37,984 nt of DNA from an uncultured Prochlorococcus sp. (GTDB taxonomy: Bacteria > Cyanobacteriota > Cyanobacteriia > PCC-6307 > Cyanobiaceae): NCBI GenBank assembly GCA_902634515.1, contig CACPKH010000013.1:1-37984 (forward strand), in the 5' to 3' direction. The notes beneath the pieces were generated by a model. It saw only the letters and a list, made by a program, of their open reading frames with translations, was not told the DNA's origin and made no database searches. This document shows, one piece after another, positions 25,575 to 33,879 of the stretch. Made by a program: the position numbers and the translations under genes. Positions within the stretch are counted from its first letter, which is position 1, and every line of letters starts with the position of its first letter.

Positions 25575-27278
25575 TTATCTCTTTTTGTTTTTTCTCTTTT
25601 TATTAGCTAAACGTTTTTCTTCTTTCTTTGCTAATTCAATTTCTTCTTCCCTTAAAACCTTTTCTTGTAACTTCTTTTCCTGGTAATAAGAATAATCTCC
25701 TCTATAAAGATAAAGTTGTCCATCTCTTATCTCAACGATTCGATTGGCAACTTTTGAAATAAAATACCTATCATGAGAAACAAATACTAAAGAACCATTA
25801 TATTCTCTAATCGCATTTTCTAACATTTCTTTTGCTGGTATGTCCAAATGATTAGTAGGTTCATCAAGTAAAAGTAAATTAGATGGCTTAACAATTATTA
25901 AGGCTAAGGCTAGTCGGGCCTTCTCTCCCCCACTTAAATTATCAACATCTTTAAAAACATCATCATTAGAAAAGCCTAATCCTCCAAGTAGTGAGCGAAC
26001 TTTTGTTTGAGTCCAATCAGGTACTACTTCAAATAAAGTATCTATAACTGTTCTTCCTAAATCAAGAGCTTCAGACTGATTTTGTTCAAAATAGCTAGGA
26101 ATAATATTATAGTTACCTAACCGAACTTTTCCTTCCTCAGGCTGCTCTAATCCCATTAAAAGGCGTAATAAAGTTGATTTACCTGTACCATTAGCTCCTA
26201 ATAGAGCTATATGATCTCCTTTTTCAATTTCAAGATTTGCATCTAAAAATACAATCTTATCTCCATAAGTTAAAGACATTTGATTGATAGTTGCAATTTC
26301 CTTACCTGATCTAGGTGCTTCAGGAAAAGAGAATTTAGGTCTCTTAATAGCACTATCTGGCGATTCAAGGATATCAATCTTATTAATAAGTTTTTCACGA
26401 CTTTTAGCTTGTGTACTTCTAGTAGCACTGGCCCGGAATCTATCAATATAAGATTTCTGAGATATTAAATGTTTTTGCTGACGATCAAACGCTGATTGAG
26501 CAGATTCTTCATCAATAGCTCTTTGCTCAAGATAAGAAGAGTAGTTACCAATATAAGTATGTGAGCATCCTCTCTCTATATTTACAATATTAGTACATAA
26601 TCTATCTAGGAATCTTCTATCATGGCTAATAATAACCATGGCAGATTTCTGCTTTAAAAGATAAGATTCAAGCCATTCAATTGTTGCAATATCCAGATGA
26701 TTTGTAGGTTCATCTAATAATAACAAGTCTGGTTCTTTAAGAATTATTTTTCCTAATGCAATTCGCATTTGCCAGCCTCCAGAGAACGAACCTAATATTT
26801 GATCTCCTAGATTTTCATCAATACCAATTTTAGGAAGAAACTTTTCTACCTTTGCTTCTAATTCGTAACCATTTAATCCTTCAAATCGACTTTGCAAGAT
26901 TCCTAGTTCCTTTATCAAGCTATCTAAATAATTAGCATCTTCTAGAGCTTTCTTCGAGCTCATTAACTTCTCAACATTTAACTTCTGATTAAGGACTGAT
27001 GCCGCTTCAGAAAATGACTGAAAAAGCTCTTCTTTGACTGTATGTTTTAAATCAAAATCAAATTCTTGATGAAGATAGCCAATAGAAGGTGAACCTTCAC
27101 GAATAATCTCTCCATCAGTGATTTCTTCCAAACCAGCAATTATTTTTAATTGTGTTGATTTACCGGAACCATTTACTCCTACTAAACCAATTCGTTGGCC
27201 AATTTTTATTTCCCATGTAACATCCTTTAAAACCTCACAAGTGGGATAAATCTTACTAATTCGCTCAAGTCTTAGCAC
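25575..27278 (-). CDS. ABC-F family ATPase (two ATP-binding domains)
   Basis: A soluble protein with two ABC domains and no membrane segment, 567 residues, of the ABC-F family that acts on ribosomes. Domain 1 has Walker A GVNGSGKST (about 34-42), signature LGSFSGGWQMRIALG and Walker B LLLLDEPTNHLD. Domain 2 has GANGTGKST, LSGGEKARLALAL and LLLLDEPTNHLD. A long charged linker (about 235-310, rich in Arg/Lys/Gln) lies between them, and a Lys-rich tail ends the protein. The exact subfamily (Uup-, EttA- or other) cannot be fixed by eye. The start is GTG 27278. Confidence 0.92.
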   Translation of the reverse strand: MLRLERISKIYPTCEVLKDVTWEIKIGQRIGLVGVNGSGKSTQLKIIAGLEEITDGEIIREGSPSIGYLHQEFDFDLKHTVKEELFQSFSEAASVLNQKLNVEKLMSSKKALEDANYLDSLIKELGILQSRFEGLNGYELEAKVEKFLPKIGIDENLGDQILGSFSGGWQMRIALGKIILKEPDLLLLDEPTNHLDIATIEWLESYLLKQKSAMVIISHDRRFLDRLCTNIVNIERGCSHTYIGNYSSYLEQRAIDEESAQSAFDRQQKHLISQKSYIDRFRASATRSTQAKSREKLINKIDILESPDSAIKRPKFSFPEAPRSGKEIATINQMSLTYGDKIVFLDANLEIEKGDHIALLGANGTGKSTLLRLLMGLEQPEEGKVRLGNYNIIPSYFEQNQSEALDLGRTVIDTLFEVVPDWTQTKVRSLLGGLGFSNDDVFKDVDNLSGGEKARLALALIIVKPSNLLLLDEPTNHLDIPAKEMLENAIREYNGSLVFVSHDRYFISKVANRIVEIRDGQLYLYRGDYSYYQEKKLQEKVLREEEIELAKKEEKRLANKKRKNKKR

Positions 27279-27357
27279 TAAAATGACACCTCATATGTAA
27301 AGTTTAAGAATTGCCTGGGTTCAGACTTGCAAAATTATTCATGCAAAATTCTAAGAG

Positions 27358-27522
27358 ATGCCAAGACTAGAACAAATTACCGCACTAATTTTGGCTGGTG
27401 CATTAGCCATTCCAAGTTATTGGTTTTTTTGGACTTTAGCTGGAGGAGGAGGCTATGAGAGAAGGGAAAAAAATAACATTGAACTTATACAAGATAAAAA
27501 TCAGAATGAATTATCTAAATAA
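27358..27522 (+). CDS. Small single-pass membrane protein, unknown
   Basis: A 54-residue protein too short for the usual cutoff. It begins MPRLEQITALILAGALAIPS, continues with YWFFWTLAGGGG, and ends in a charged tail with many Asn, Lys and Glu. One membrane helix (about 7-28) is evident. A GAG ribosome-like sequence (AAGAG) lies directly upstream of ATG 27358. It stops 1 base from the convergent Nif11-like gene stop, so the two genes fit exactly. Such short proteins in cyanobacteria are often photosystem or NDH subunits, but I cannot match it to one. Confidence 0.65.
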   Translation: MPRLEQITALILAGALAIPSYWFFWTLAGGGGYERREKNNIELIQDKNQNELSK

Positions 27523-27523
27523 T

Positions 27524-27754
27524 TTACAAACCACCTCTCGCTTTAATAAGCCATTGTTTAGTTTCTAAGTCATCCAATGTAGATAAATAACTTTTGACTT
27601 CTTCCTTTGTTACAGGCAGCCCAACTTCTAGGCCAATATCGCAAATTGTTTTTAATGCTCCTTGAGGATCTTGTAATGCCTGTCTAAAAAGTAACTTCGT
27701 ATAGGAAGGGTTAGACTCTATTTTCTGATAAAGCTTTGCAGCATTGCTGGTCAT
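27524..27754 (-). CDS. Nif11-like small protein without a core peptide
   Basis: A 76-residue helical protein. The pattern AKLYQKIESNPSYTKLLFRQ, then GALKTICDIGLEVGLPVTKE and EVKSYLSTLDDLE resembles the Nif11 domain (short helix, I.....G...t.eEl...l), which also serves as leader of prochlorosin-type peptides. Here it ends in KARGGL with no Cys/Ser/Thr-rich core after the GG, so it is not a lanthipeptide precursor as it stands. The function is unknown. ATG 27754. The similarity is weak, and a distinct small picocyanobacterial family is an equal possibility. Confidence 0.6.
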   Translation of the reverse strand: MTSNAAKLYQKIESNPSYTKLLFRQALQDPQGALKTICDIGLEVGLPVTKEEVKSYLSTLDDLETKQWLIKARGGL

Positions 27755-27786
27755 AAGAATTGCTCTATTTCATTCACCATATTCAA

Positions 27787-28140
27787 TTAAGCAGCTTTTG
27801 ACTCAAAATTTGAATCATTCAACTTATCAAGATCGCTATCTTTTAATCCTAAAGCTGATGCATCTTGCATGCTTCTAGCATCCATACATAAAACCTTTCT
27901 CAATTGCGCAAAATTTGCAGCTTGGTTATTTCTACCTTCTTGAATCGCTCCATATTCAGCTTTTTGTAAAACATGATGTAAATGAGTCAAAAGATATGAA
28001 CTCACAACTGCTGAAATTAATACGTCACTATTCTCACCAGGGCGAGCAGTAATTTTCCTTTTAACTTTTGAGCCAATTTTATTTTCCATAGAACGAGATG
28101 CATTTGCTCTAGGTGACTTAGGAAGAATTGGTTTAGTCAT
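27787..28140 (-). CDS. Hypothetical protein, basic N-terminus
   Basis: A 117-residue protein that I do not recognise. The first 35 residues are basic and disordered-looking (PKSPRANASRSMENKIGSKV). A helical middle follows (LISAVVSSYLLTHLHHVLQK, then GAIQEGRNNQAANFAQLRKV), and the tail is acidic. A basic start plus a helical body would suit a nucleic-acid-associated protein, but this is speculation. ATG 28140. It is transcribed away from the ribbon-helix-helix gene across a 195-base spacer full of palindromes. Confidence 0.68.
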   Translation of the reverse strand: MTKPILPKSPRANASRSMENKIGSKVKRKITARPGENSDVLISAVVSSYLLTHLHHVLQKAEYGAIQEGRNNQAANFAQLRKVLCMDARSMQDASALGLKDSDLDKLNDSNFESKAA

Positions 28141-28183
28141 TGAATGCTCCTTTTAACTAACTTGAAGGTGTAAGAAAAGGAAT

Positions 28184-28320
28184 GAACTCAGCATTGAGTT
28201 CTACCATTAGCAAAGATCAATCCTGAAGGATGCTTTCTAAAAAGCAAATCAGATAGATCTAGAATTAGCATAGTAATGGATACTATCCTTGACTACCAGT
28301 GTACACTATTTATTACCCGT
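28184..28320. promoter_or_regulatory. Palindrome-rich divergent control region
   Basis: Several perfect dyads occur close together: GAACTCA-GCAT-TGAGTTC (28184-28201), ATCCT-GA-AGGAT (28220-28231), TGCTTT-CTAA-AAAGCA (28231-28246), TAGATCTA (28254-28261), ATAGTA-ATGGA-TACTAT (28270-28286) and AGTGTACACT (28298-28307). A promoter for the downstream gene fits here: TTGACT at 28289-28294 and TATTAC at 28311-28316, 16 bases apart, with the last dyad in the spacer. Binding by the adjacent ribbon-helix-helix protein is an inference. Confidence 0.55.
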
Positions 28321-28335
28321 TACTAAAAGTGGGTC

Positions 28336-28638
28336 ATGGCTACCCGACAACATTCATCTAGTGGCAAGCCCAAATCACCAAGAGTGCAAGTTGTGCTCCC
28401 AGAAGAACTTTGCAGCCAATTAAATTGCTTAGCCGAAAAAGAATCTCGTACTATCAGTAATATGGCAAAAGTCCTTATTCAAGAAGGGGTTTTAAAACGT
28501 CTAGAGAATGAAAAAGAATGTGAGAAGTTGTCAGTTAATTCTTTATCAGATACTCACAAAATGATCTCCTCACTTGAAGCACAACAAACTCGAAGATTAA
28601 GAGGAGCGCCTCGAAAACTCAAACTTCGAAGACAATAA
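28336..28638 (+). CDS. Ribbon-helix-helix (CopG/Arc-type) regulator
   Basis: A 100-residue protein. Residues about 14-52 have the ribbon-helix-helix pattern: the strand SPRVQVVLPEELCSQLNCLA, then KESRTISNMAKVLIQEGV. This fold binds DNA as a dimer through the paired strands. The C-terminal part is basic (RRLRGAPRKLKLRRQ) and may add nonspecific DNA contact. ATG 28336 has a GUGGG-like site. The upstream region contains a promoter with palindromes between -35 and -10, so self-regulation is plausible. No toxin gene accompanies it. It is convergent with anmK. Confidence 0.8.
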   Translation: MATRQHSSSGKPKSPRVQVVLPEELCSQLNCLAEKESRTISNMAKVLIQEGVLKRLENEKECEKLSVNSLSDTHKMISSLEAQQTRRLRGAPRKLKLRRQ

Positions 28639-28649
28639 CACGAACTTTT

Positions 28650-29789
28650 CTAATAAGGATTTGTTTCAATGCCAAGAATTGCAGGCCTTGAAATACCTGT
28701 AGTGGCATTACAAGAAGCTGGTATTTTCAAACGATTCCACCAAGCCAAAAGAGCAAAAGCAATTGCCTCTCTTGCCTTGGCTGGTATTCCTTGTTCCTGA
28801 ATACTGGACACCTTTATACCGCGACACTGATTCATAATTGCTTTAAAGAGAGTTGTGTTATGAACACCACCTCCTGCGACAAATAATTCAATAGGTTTAA
28901 TAGATTGCTTTTGATATAACTGATCGAAATCCTGAGCAATTACTGCAGCTGAAAAAATAGTCAAAGTAGACACTAAATCATTTGAAGAGCAATGCGACAA
29001 ATCATCTAGTCTATGCTCCAAATCTATCAAGCCAAATTGATCTCTCCCAGTGGATTTTGGAGGAGAAGTTTGAAAAAAAGGCTCTTTCAGCCATGAAGCT
29101 ATAACATTTAAATCAGGCTTTCCTTTTGCAGCAATATAACCATTCTTATCAAAATTAGATTCTCTATTGGTAATTCTCTGAACTGCTAAGTCAATCAGTG
29201 AGTTAGCTGGACCACAGTCCCAGCCTAGAATATTAGATTTTCGATCTGGTCCAGATTTTGGAGGGATCAGTGAAACATTGGCAATTCCTCCTAAATTAAG
29301 CACTCCTCGCCATCCCATACCCCTACCGAGCAATGCATCATCAGCTAATGGAACCAAAGGTGCGCCTTGCCCACCTAATGCAAGATCTTTAGATCTAAAA
29401 TCATAAATTACAGGTCTATTGAGAAGAGTTGCCAACAATGGAGCCTGTAGGAGTTGCCAACTAGCTCCTCGTTTGGATCCACTGGGAGGCCTATGCCAAA
29501 GAGTTTGCCCATGACAACCAACAATTGAAGCTATACCATTCTGATCACAACTCTTTGCAGTATCTGCATGAAACTCTGTAATTACTTCTGCCAGTTCAAG
29601 TAAGTCTTGACTATTTAATTTTGAGCCTTGTCCAACATCGATAATCTGTTTACTCAAAGCCGAAGAATATTGGCGAGAAATGTAATTCAGCAATCTCCAT
29701 CTTGGTTTATTCGGATTACCACTAAATCGAACTAAAGCCGCATCTACACCATCTGAACTGGTACCACTCATAAGCCCCAGTACATTCAT
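28650..29789 (-). CDS. anmK: Anhydro-N-acetylmuramic acid kinase
   Basis: Converts anhydro-N-acetylmuramic acid and ATP to MurNAc-6-phosphate in peptidoglycan recycling. It has 379 residues. Blocks include [18 protein letters not shown] (phosphate-binding start), [58 protein letters not shown], and [13 protein letters not shown] near the end. The start is ATG 29789, 4 bases downstream of the ktrA stop, so it is probably cotranscribed with the potassium genes. NagZ-like is the other recycling-type enzyme in the window. Confidence 0.94.
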   Translation of the reverse strand: MNVLGLMSGTSSDGVDAALVRFSGNPNKPRWRLLNYISRQYSSALSKQIIDVGQGSKLNSQDLLELAEVITEFHADTAKSCDQNGIASIVGCHGQTLWHRPPSGSKRGASWQLLQAPLLATLLNRPVIYDFRSKDLALGGQGAPLVPLADDALLGRGMGWRGVLNLGGIANVSLIPPKSGPDRKSNILGWDCGPANSLIDLAVQRITNRESNFDKNGYIAAKGKPDLNVIASWLKEPFFQTSPPKSTGRDQFGLIDLEHRLDDLSHCSSNDLVSTLTIFSAAVIAQDFDQLYQKQSIKPIELFVAGGGVHNTTLFKAIMNQCRGIKVSSIQEQGIPAKAREAIAFALLAWWNRLKIPASCNATTGISRPAILGIETNPY

Positions 29790-29793
29790 AACA

Positions 29794-30498
29794 TTAATTT
29801 TGCGGCAATTTCTGTAAATCTTCCATTAATCCCATCACCACCAAAACATGGTCTTCTTCTAAAAGATATTTGGCTGGAGGATTGACAGTTAGCCTCTTTG
29901 CAGGGCCAGCTGCTAAAACATTGACGTAGTAATTTTTACGAAGGTTAAGATCACGCAAAGAACGACCAACAAAAGCTTCAGGCACTTTTATCTCATCAAT
30001 ACCAGTTTGATCATCTAATTCCAATCTCTCTATCAAGTTTGGACGAACTAATTCAAGACCCAATCTTTCACCTTGCATCCTTGATGGGAAAACGACCCTA
30101 TCAGCACCAACTCTCTTAAGCATCTTTTCATGCAAATCACTAGTTGCCCTAGCAATAACCTGCTGAACTTTGCTGCCTTCAGTATCTTTAGCAATCAACG
30201 TAGTAGTAATACTTGCTTCTATAGGCTCGCTTATCCCAACCACAACAGTACCCATTTCTAAAACCCCTGCCTCTCTCATTGATTCTTCATCAGTTGAATC
30301 CACAACTCTTGCTTCTACTGAAGGTTCCTCTTGGCGAAGTTCTTCTATAGCTCTCTCAGATGAATCCACAGCAAGAACATCAACACCATTGCGAATCAGT
30401 TCTTTACAAACAGCACTGCCAAAACGACCAATCCCAACAACAGCAAACCCAAGAGGGTCGCCATCTCTTTTAGCCAACCACTGCCACCAGTCACTCAT
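29794..30498 (-). CDS. ktrA: KtrA/TrkA-type regulatory subunit of K+ uptake
   Basis: Cytoplasmic gating subunit of the Ktr potassium system. An N-terminal RCK_N Rossmann domain (about 15-140) has the nucleotide loop [11 protein letters not shown] (Gly22 to Gly27) and the ribose-binding Asp45 in LAVDSS. A C-terminal RCK_C domain (about 150-230) contains [15 protein letters not shown] and EDHVLVVMG. With 234 residues it has one RCK unit, the KtrA rather than the double TrkA form. It lies 24 bases after ktrB on the same strand. Confidence 0.93.
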   Translation of the reverse strand: MSDWWQWLAKRDGDPLGFAVVGIGRFGSAVCKELIRNGVDVLAVDSSERAIEELRQEEPSVEARVVDSTDEESMREAGVLEMGTVVVGISEPIEASITTTLIAKDTEGSKVQQVIARATSDLHEKMLKRVGADRVVFPSRMQGERLGLELVRPNLIERLELDDQTGIDEIKVPEAFVGRSLRDLNLRKNYYVNVLAAGPAKRLTVNPPAKYLLEEDHVLVVMGLMEDLQKLPQN

Positions 30499-30522
30499 TG
30501 GTTTACCTCATTGAAGAAGAAT

Positions 30523-31926
30523 TCAAACATAAAGATCCTCTCGTGGATAGCCAATACGATTCTGAGACTGAAGTCTGCCTCTATTGACCGCTTGCCAAAT
30601 GGCGCTTAACAACAAAAGAATACCTAATCTGCCAACAAACATTCCAACAACAAGAATAAATTGTCCAAAATGACTCAATTGTTGGGTAACACCGATATCA
30701 AATCCCACTGTCGCAAAAGCAGAAATGCAGGTAAAGAGGATTTCAAGAAAAGAAAAATGCTCTTTACCTCCCCAAGTACTGGACATACTTATCAATAAAG
30801 CCATCATCAAAACAAAAAGTAAAGAGGCAACCGTAATTCCGACTGCTTTCAAAACAACTTTGTCAGAAATTTGTCGATGTCGAATAACAACATCATCTTG
30901 ACCTCTCAATGTCGATCTAGTCGCAGCCATTAAAGCCGCAATAGTTGTAGTTTTAATTCCCCCACCAGTTCCACCAGGACTGGCACCGATAAACATCAAT
31001 GTCATCAACAGTAAAAGGCCTGAATCAGAAATAGTGTCTAACGAAATAGGCATATTGGTAAATCCAGCTGTTCTAGAACTTATTGATTCAAACAAAAAAC
31101 TCATTAATCGTTCATTCAAACTCATATTTGAAAAGAAATTTCCATGCTCCAATGACTCAGTTAGAAGTAATCCAAATGTTCCTAGACAAACTAAAAAGAC
31201 TGATGTTCGGATCACTAAACGTGTATGAAGACTAAGGCTCCTAATATTTAAATTTTTTCTGTTAACCCATAAATCACTTGTCACTCTCCACCCTAATCCA
31301 CCTAAAAAGACAAGAGAGATAATTACTAAATTAACAACCCAATTAGTTCTATAACGCTGCATGCTGTCTGACCAAAGGCCAAAACCAGCATTGTTATAAG
31401 CAGAAATACTATGAAAAAGTGATGCCCAAAACCTCTCACCTAAATTTGATATATCATCAAACCCAATACAGAAAAGGACTAAAGCTCCTAGACATATTAA
31501 AACAGTTGCTGTAATAGCAATACCTAAAAACGTTCTACCTACACCTCCTACACCAAATTCATCAAGAGTTTTCCCGCGATCTAAACGACAACGCAACTCA
31601 GTACCACTCACAACAAATCCTTGTAAAAAAGTAGTTATAGCCATTAAGCCTAAACCACCAATTAAAAGCATAAATGACAAAATAATTTGTCCGAAAATTG
31701 ATAAATCTTGGCCAACATCAATGATCGTTAAGCCCGTAACAGTTACAGCAGATGTAGCTGTAAAAAACGATTCCCAAAGTCCAACTTGCTGAGTCGAGCA
31801 AAGAGGGCTGGCAAGAACTATGGTCCCTAGAAAAACCAGTAATAATCCAGTTAGAACTGTAAATTGAGGCACACTAAGCCTTCTATACCAAGGATATTTT
31901 CGATTAATAGACTTTGACTGTGACAC
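30523..31926 (-). CDS. ktrB: KtrB/TrkH-type K+ translocating subunit
   Basis: Membrane pore of the Ktr potassium uptake system, 467 residues. It has the four M1-P-M2 repeats of the SKT superfamily, with the four selectivity-filter glycines in SAVTVTGL (Gly65), YNNAGFGL (Gly181), SSRTAGFT (Gly288) and FATVGFDIG (Gly408). The intramembrane gating loop between repeats 3 and 4 is GASPGGTGGGIKTTTI (about 314-329). The start is GTG 31926. It is followed by ktrA, and preceded 45 bases upstream by the SLC13 gene. Confidence 0.94.
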   Translation of the reverse strand: MSQSKSINRKYPWYRRLSVPQFTVLTGLLLVFLGTIVLASPLCSTQQVGLWESFFTATSAVTVTGLTIIDVGQDLSIFGQIILSFMLLIGGLGLMAITTFLQGFVVSGTELRCRLDRGKTLDEFGVGGVGRTFLGIAITATVLICLGALVLFCIGFDDISNLGERFWASLFHSISAYNNAGFGLWSDSMQRYRTNWVVNLVIISLVFLGGLGWRVTSDLWVNRKNLNIRSLSLHTRLVIRTSVFLVCLGTFGLLLTESLEHGNFFSNMSLNERLMSFLFESISSRTAGFTNMPISLDTISDSGLLLLMTLMFIGASPGGTGGGIKTTTIAALMAATRSTLRGQDDVVIRHRQISDKVVLKAVGITVASLLFVLMMALLISMSSTWGGKEHFSFLEILFTCISAFATVGFDIGVTQQLSHFGQFILVVGMFVGRLGILLLLSAIWQAVNRGRLQSQNRIGYPREDLYV

Positions 31927-31971
31927 AATTCAATTTCTAACTAAAAAACTATCCCTATGTGAGGTTCTAAT

Positions 31972-33795
31972 TCAATTACCACTGTATTGCCAAAGAATTA
32001 ATAAAGGAACCACGAAAGTCATTAATGCTGTTAATCCAGCTCCATATCTCGTTACATCTAAAAATCTATATCGTCCAGGACCAAAAACCATCAAATTAGT
32101 TTGATAGCCCATTGGAGTTAGAAAAGATTGGCTCGCACCAAATAACACTGTCATTAAAAGAGCAGATTCAGGCAAATTCAAACTTGTTGCAAGTTGCACT
32201 GCTACAGGAACCAACAATGCAACAGAAGCTGCATTACTAATAAATTGAGTAAGGATAGTTGTTGAAAGAAATATAACTAACAACGAAAGATATGTTGGCA
32301 AGCCTTGCAGCCAAAGTTCAAGACAGCTTGCAAAGGCATCTGCAAGACCAGTTACTTGCATCGCAACACTAAAACTTGAAAGAGAGCCTAATAAAAGAAT
32401 TACATCCAGTCTTATGGATCTTTGAACTTCAGCAGGCCTTAAACAGCCACCCACTACCATTGCTATGACAGCAAGCAAAACTGATGCAACCAAAGGCAAT
32501 GAAGTTAATGCAGGAAGAAGAACCATCGCAAAAGCAATAGCTATAGCGACAGGTTTACGTTTTACAGTTGGCAAATCATTCTCAAATTGATCAAGAACGA
32601 GTAAATCATTACTTGCTTGTAAACCTCGAATAGAATCCATAGGGGCCTGTAAAAGTAAAACATCCCCTTCACGCAGAATTGCTTGTCCAAGACGTTCTTG
32701 AACAGTTTGCCTACCTCTTCTTAAAGCTAATACGGTTGAATTGTGGCGTTGTCTAAACCTTAACTCTCGAAGACTAGCACCAGCCAAAGTAGAACCAGCC
32801 GGCAAAAGAACTTCTACTGTTTTTTGACCTTCACTAGGAAACGACTCAAGAGATTGTGTTTTCGCATTGGAAAGATTTGGTTTAGCAAGCTGAATAGTAT
32901 GTTCCTGTTGCAAACGCAACAAATCCAAACGAGTCACACGAATTAATAATCTATCGCCAGGTTCAAATGTCCTGTCTGCAAGAGGCGGTAAAAGCCTTTG
33001 TTGCCCTCTTTGCAGTTCAAGAACATCCACATCAAATCGACGCTGCAATCTGCTGTTATGAAGAGATTGTCCTACTAATTCAGAATCAGAAGGAATTGTT
33101 ACTTCAGTAAAATATCCAGTCTGATCAGAATTGGCATCAAATTCATTATTCTTTCTGCCTCTATCTGGCAAAAGTGATTGAGGGGCTAATAATAAATAAG
33201 CAGTTCCAATCAACCAAATAGGAATACCTATAGAGGTAAAACTAAATAATTCTAAAGAGCCATAACCAAGTTGATCACTAATATCGCTAACTAAAAGATT
33301 TACTGAGCTTCCCAAAAGAGTAAGCGTTCCACCGAGAACAGTTGCAAAAGAAAGCGGCAATAAGACTCTAGAAGGGGAAAGATTACGTTTTATGCACCAA
33401 GCTTCAATAACAGGAAGAAGAGATGCAACTACAGGTGTATTAGGAATAATTCCTGAAATAGGAGCTACTACAAAACCTAAAAATGCAATTAATCTACGAG
33501 GAGTTCTAATACTTTCAAATGCAATTAATTCTCTTAATCTGTCTAAAGCGCCACTTTTAAATAAAGCTGCAGAAACAGCAAATAAACCCATTAAAGTTAT
33601 CAATGCAGGGCTGCCAAAACCAGACAGGGCTTTTTGAGGGGTTAAGACACCTGTAGCCATTAACAACGCAACACTCAAAAGGCCTGTTAATTCAGGAGCA
33701 AGAAACCCGCTAACAAAAAGTACTACTGCTAATAACAAAACCCCCAAAGTGATAAGAGCTGATGGGTTTGCTAGCACCTGAGTTAATTCATTCAT
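31972..33795 (-). CDS. SLC13/DASS-family anion transporter with two RCK_C domains
   Basis: Membrane transporter of 607 residues related to Na+/sulfate or dicarboxylate symporters. The N-terminal transmembrane half (about 15-205) has PISGIIPNTPVVASLLPVI, holding a conserved anion/Na+ motif. Two cytoplasmic RCK_C-like domains follow (about 215-300: VTIPSDSELVGQSLHNSRLQ; and about 310-395: VEVLLPAGSTLAGASLRELR). The C-terminal half (about 410-605) has FISNAASVALLVPVAVQLA, the second symporter motif. The substrate cannot be told from the sequence; sulfate is one common choice. It is followed by ktrB after 45 bases, so anion and potassium transport may be coregulated. Confidence 0.9.
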   Translation of the reverse strand: MNELTQVLANPSALITLGVLLLAVVLFVSGFLAPELTGLLSVALLMATGVLTPQKALSGFGSPALITLMGLFAVSAALFKSGALDRLRELIAFESIRTPRRLIAFLGFVVAPISGIIPNTPVVASLLPVIEAWCIKRNLSPSRVLLPLSFATVLGGTLTLLGSSVNLLVSDISDQLGYGSLELFSFTSIGIPIWLIGTAYLLLAPQSLLPDRGRKNNEFDANSDQTGYFTEVTIPSDSELVGQSLHNSRLQRRFDVDVLELQRGQQRLLPPLADRTFEPGDRLLIRVTRLDLLRLQQEHTIQLAKPNLSNAKTQSLESFPSEGQKTVEVLLPAGSTLAGASLRELRFRQRHNSTVLALRRGRQTVQERLGQAILREGDVLLLQAPMDSIRGLQASNDLLVLDQFENDLPTVKRKPVAIAIAFAMVLLPALTSLPLVASVLLAVIAMVVGGCLRPAEVQRSIRLDVILLLGSLSSFSVAMQVTGLADAFASCLELWLQGLPTYLSLLVIFLSTTILTQFISNAASVALLVPVAVQLATSLNLPESALLMTVLFGASQSFLTPMGYQTNLMVFGPGRYRFLDVTRYGAGLTALMTFVVPLLILWQYSGN

Positions 33796-33879
33796 ATTAT
33801 TTTCTCTAAATTTTCATTAGTCATTTAATAAAAAACACTGAGGTTGCCACTATTAAATCTAAGCCTACTAAATATTCTC

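Noticed and set aside
27524-27754. Prochlorosin/lanthipeptide precursor
   Set aside because: There are no residues after the GG except one Leu, no core Cys/Ser/Thr, and no modification enzyme in the window.
28270-28316. NtcA or LexA binding site near the ribbon-helix-helix gene
   Set aside because: GTA and TAC are spaced 5 or 10 bases apart, not 8 as NtcA needs, and the dyads do not match the cyanobacterial LexA box.
30170-30514. 114-codon plus-strand frame opposite ktrA
   Set aside because: It is a Ser/Thr-rich antisense shadow of a well-conserved gene, with no ribosome site or family resemblance.
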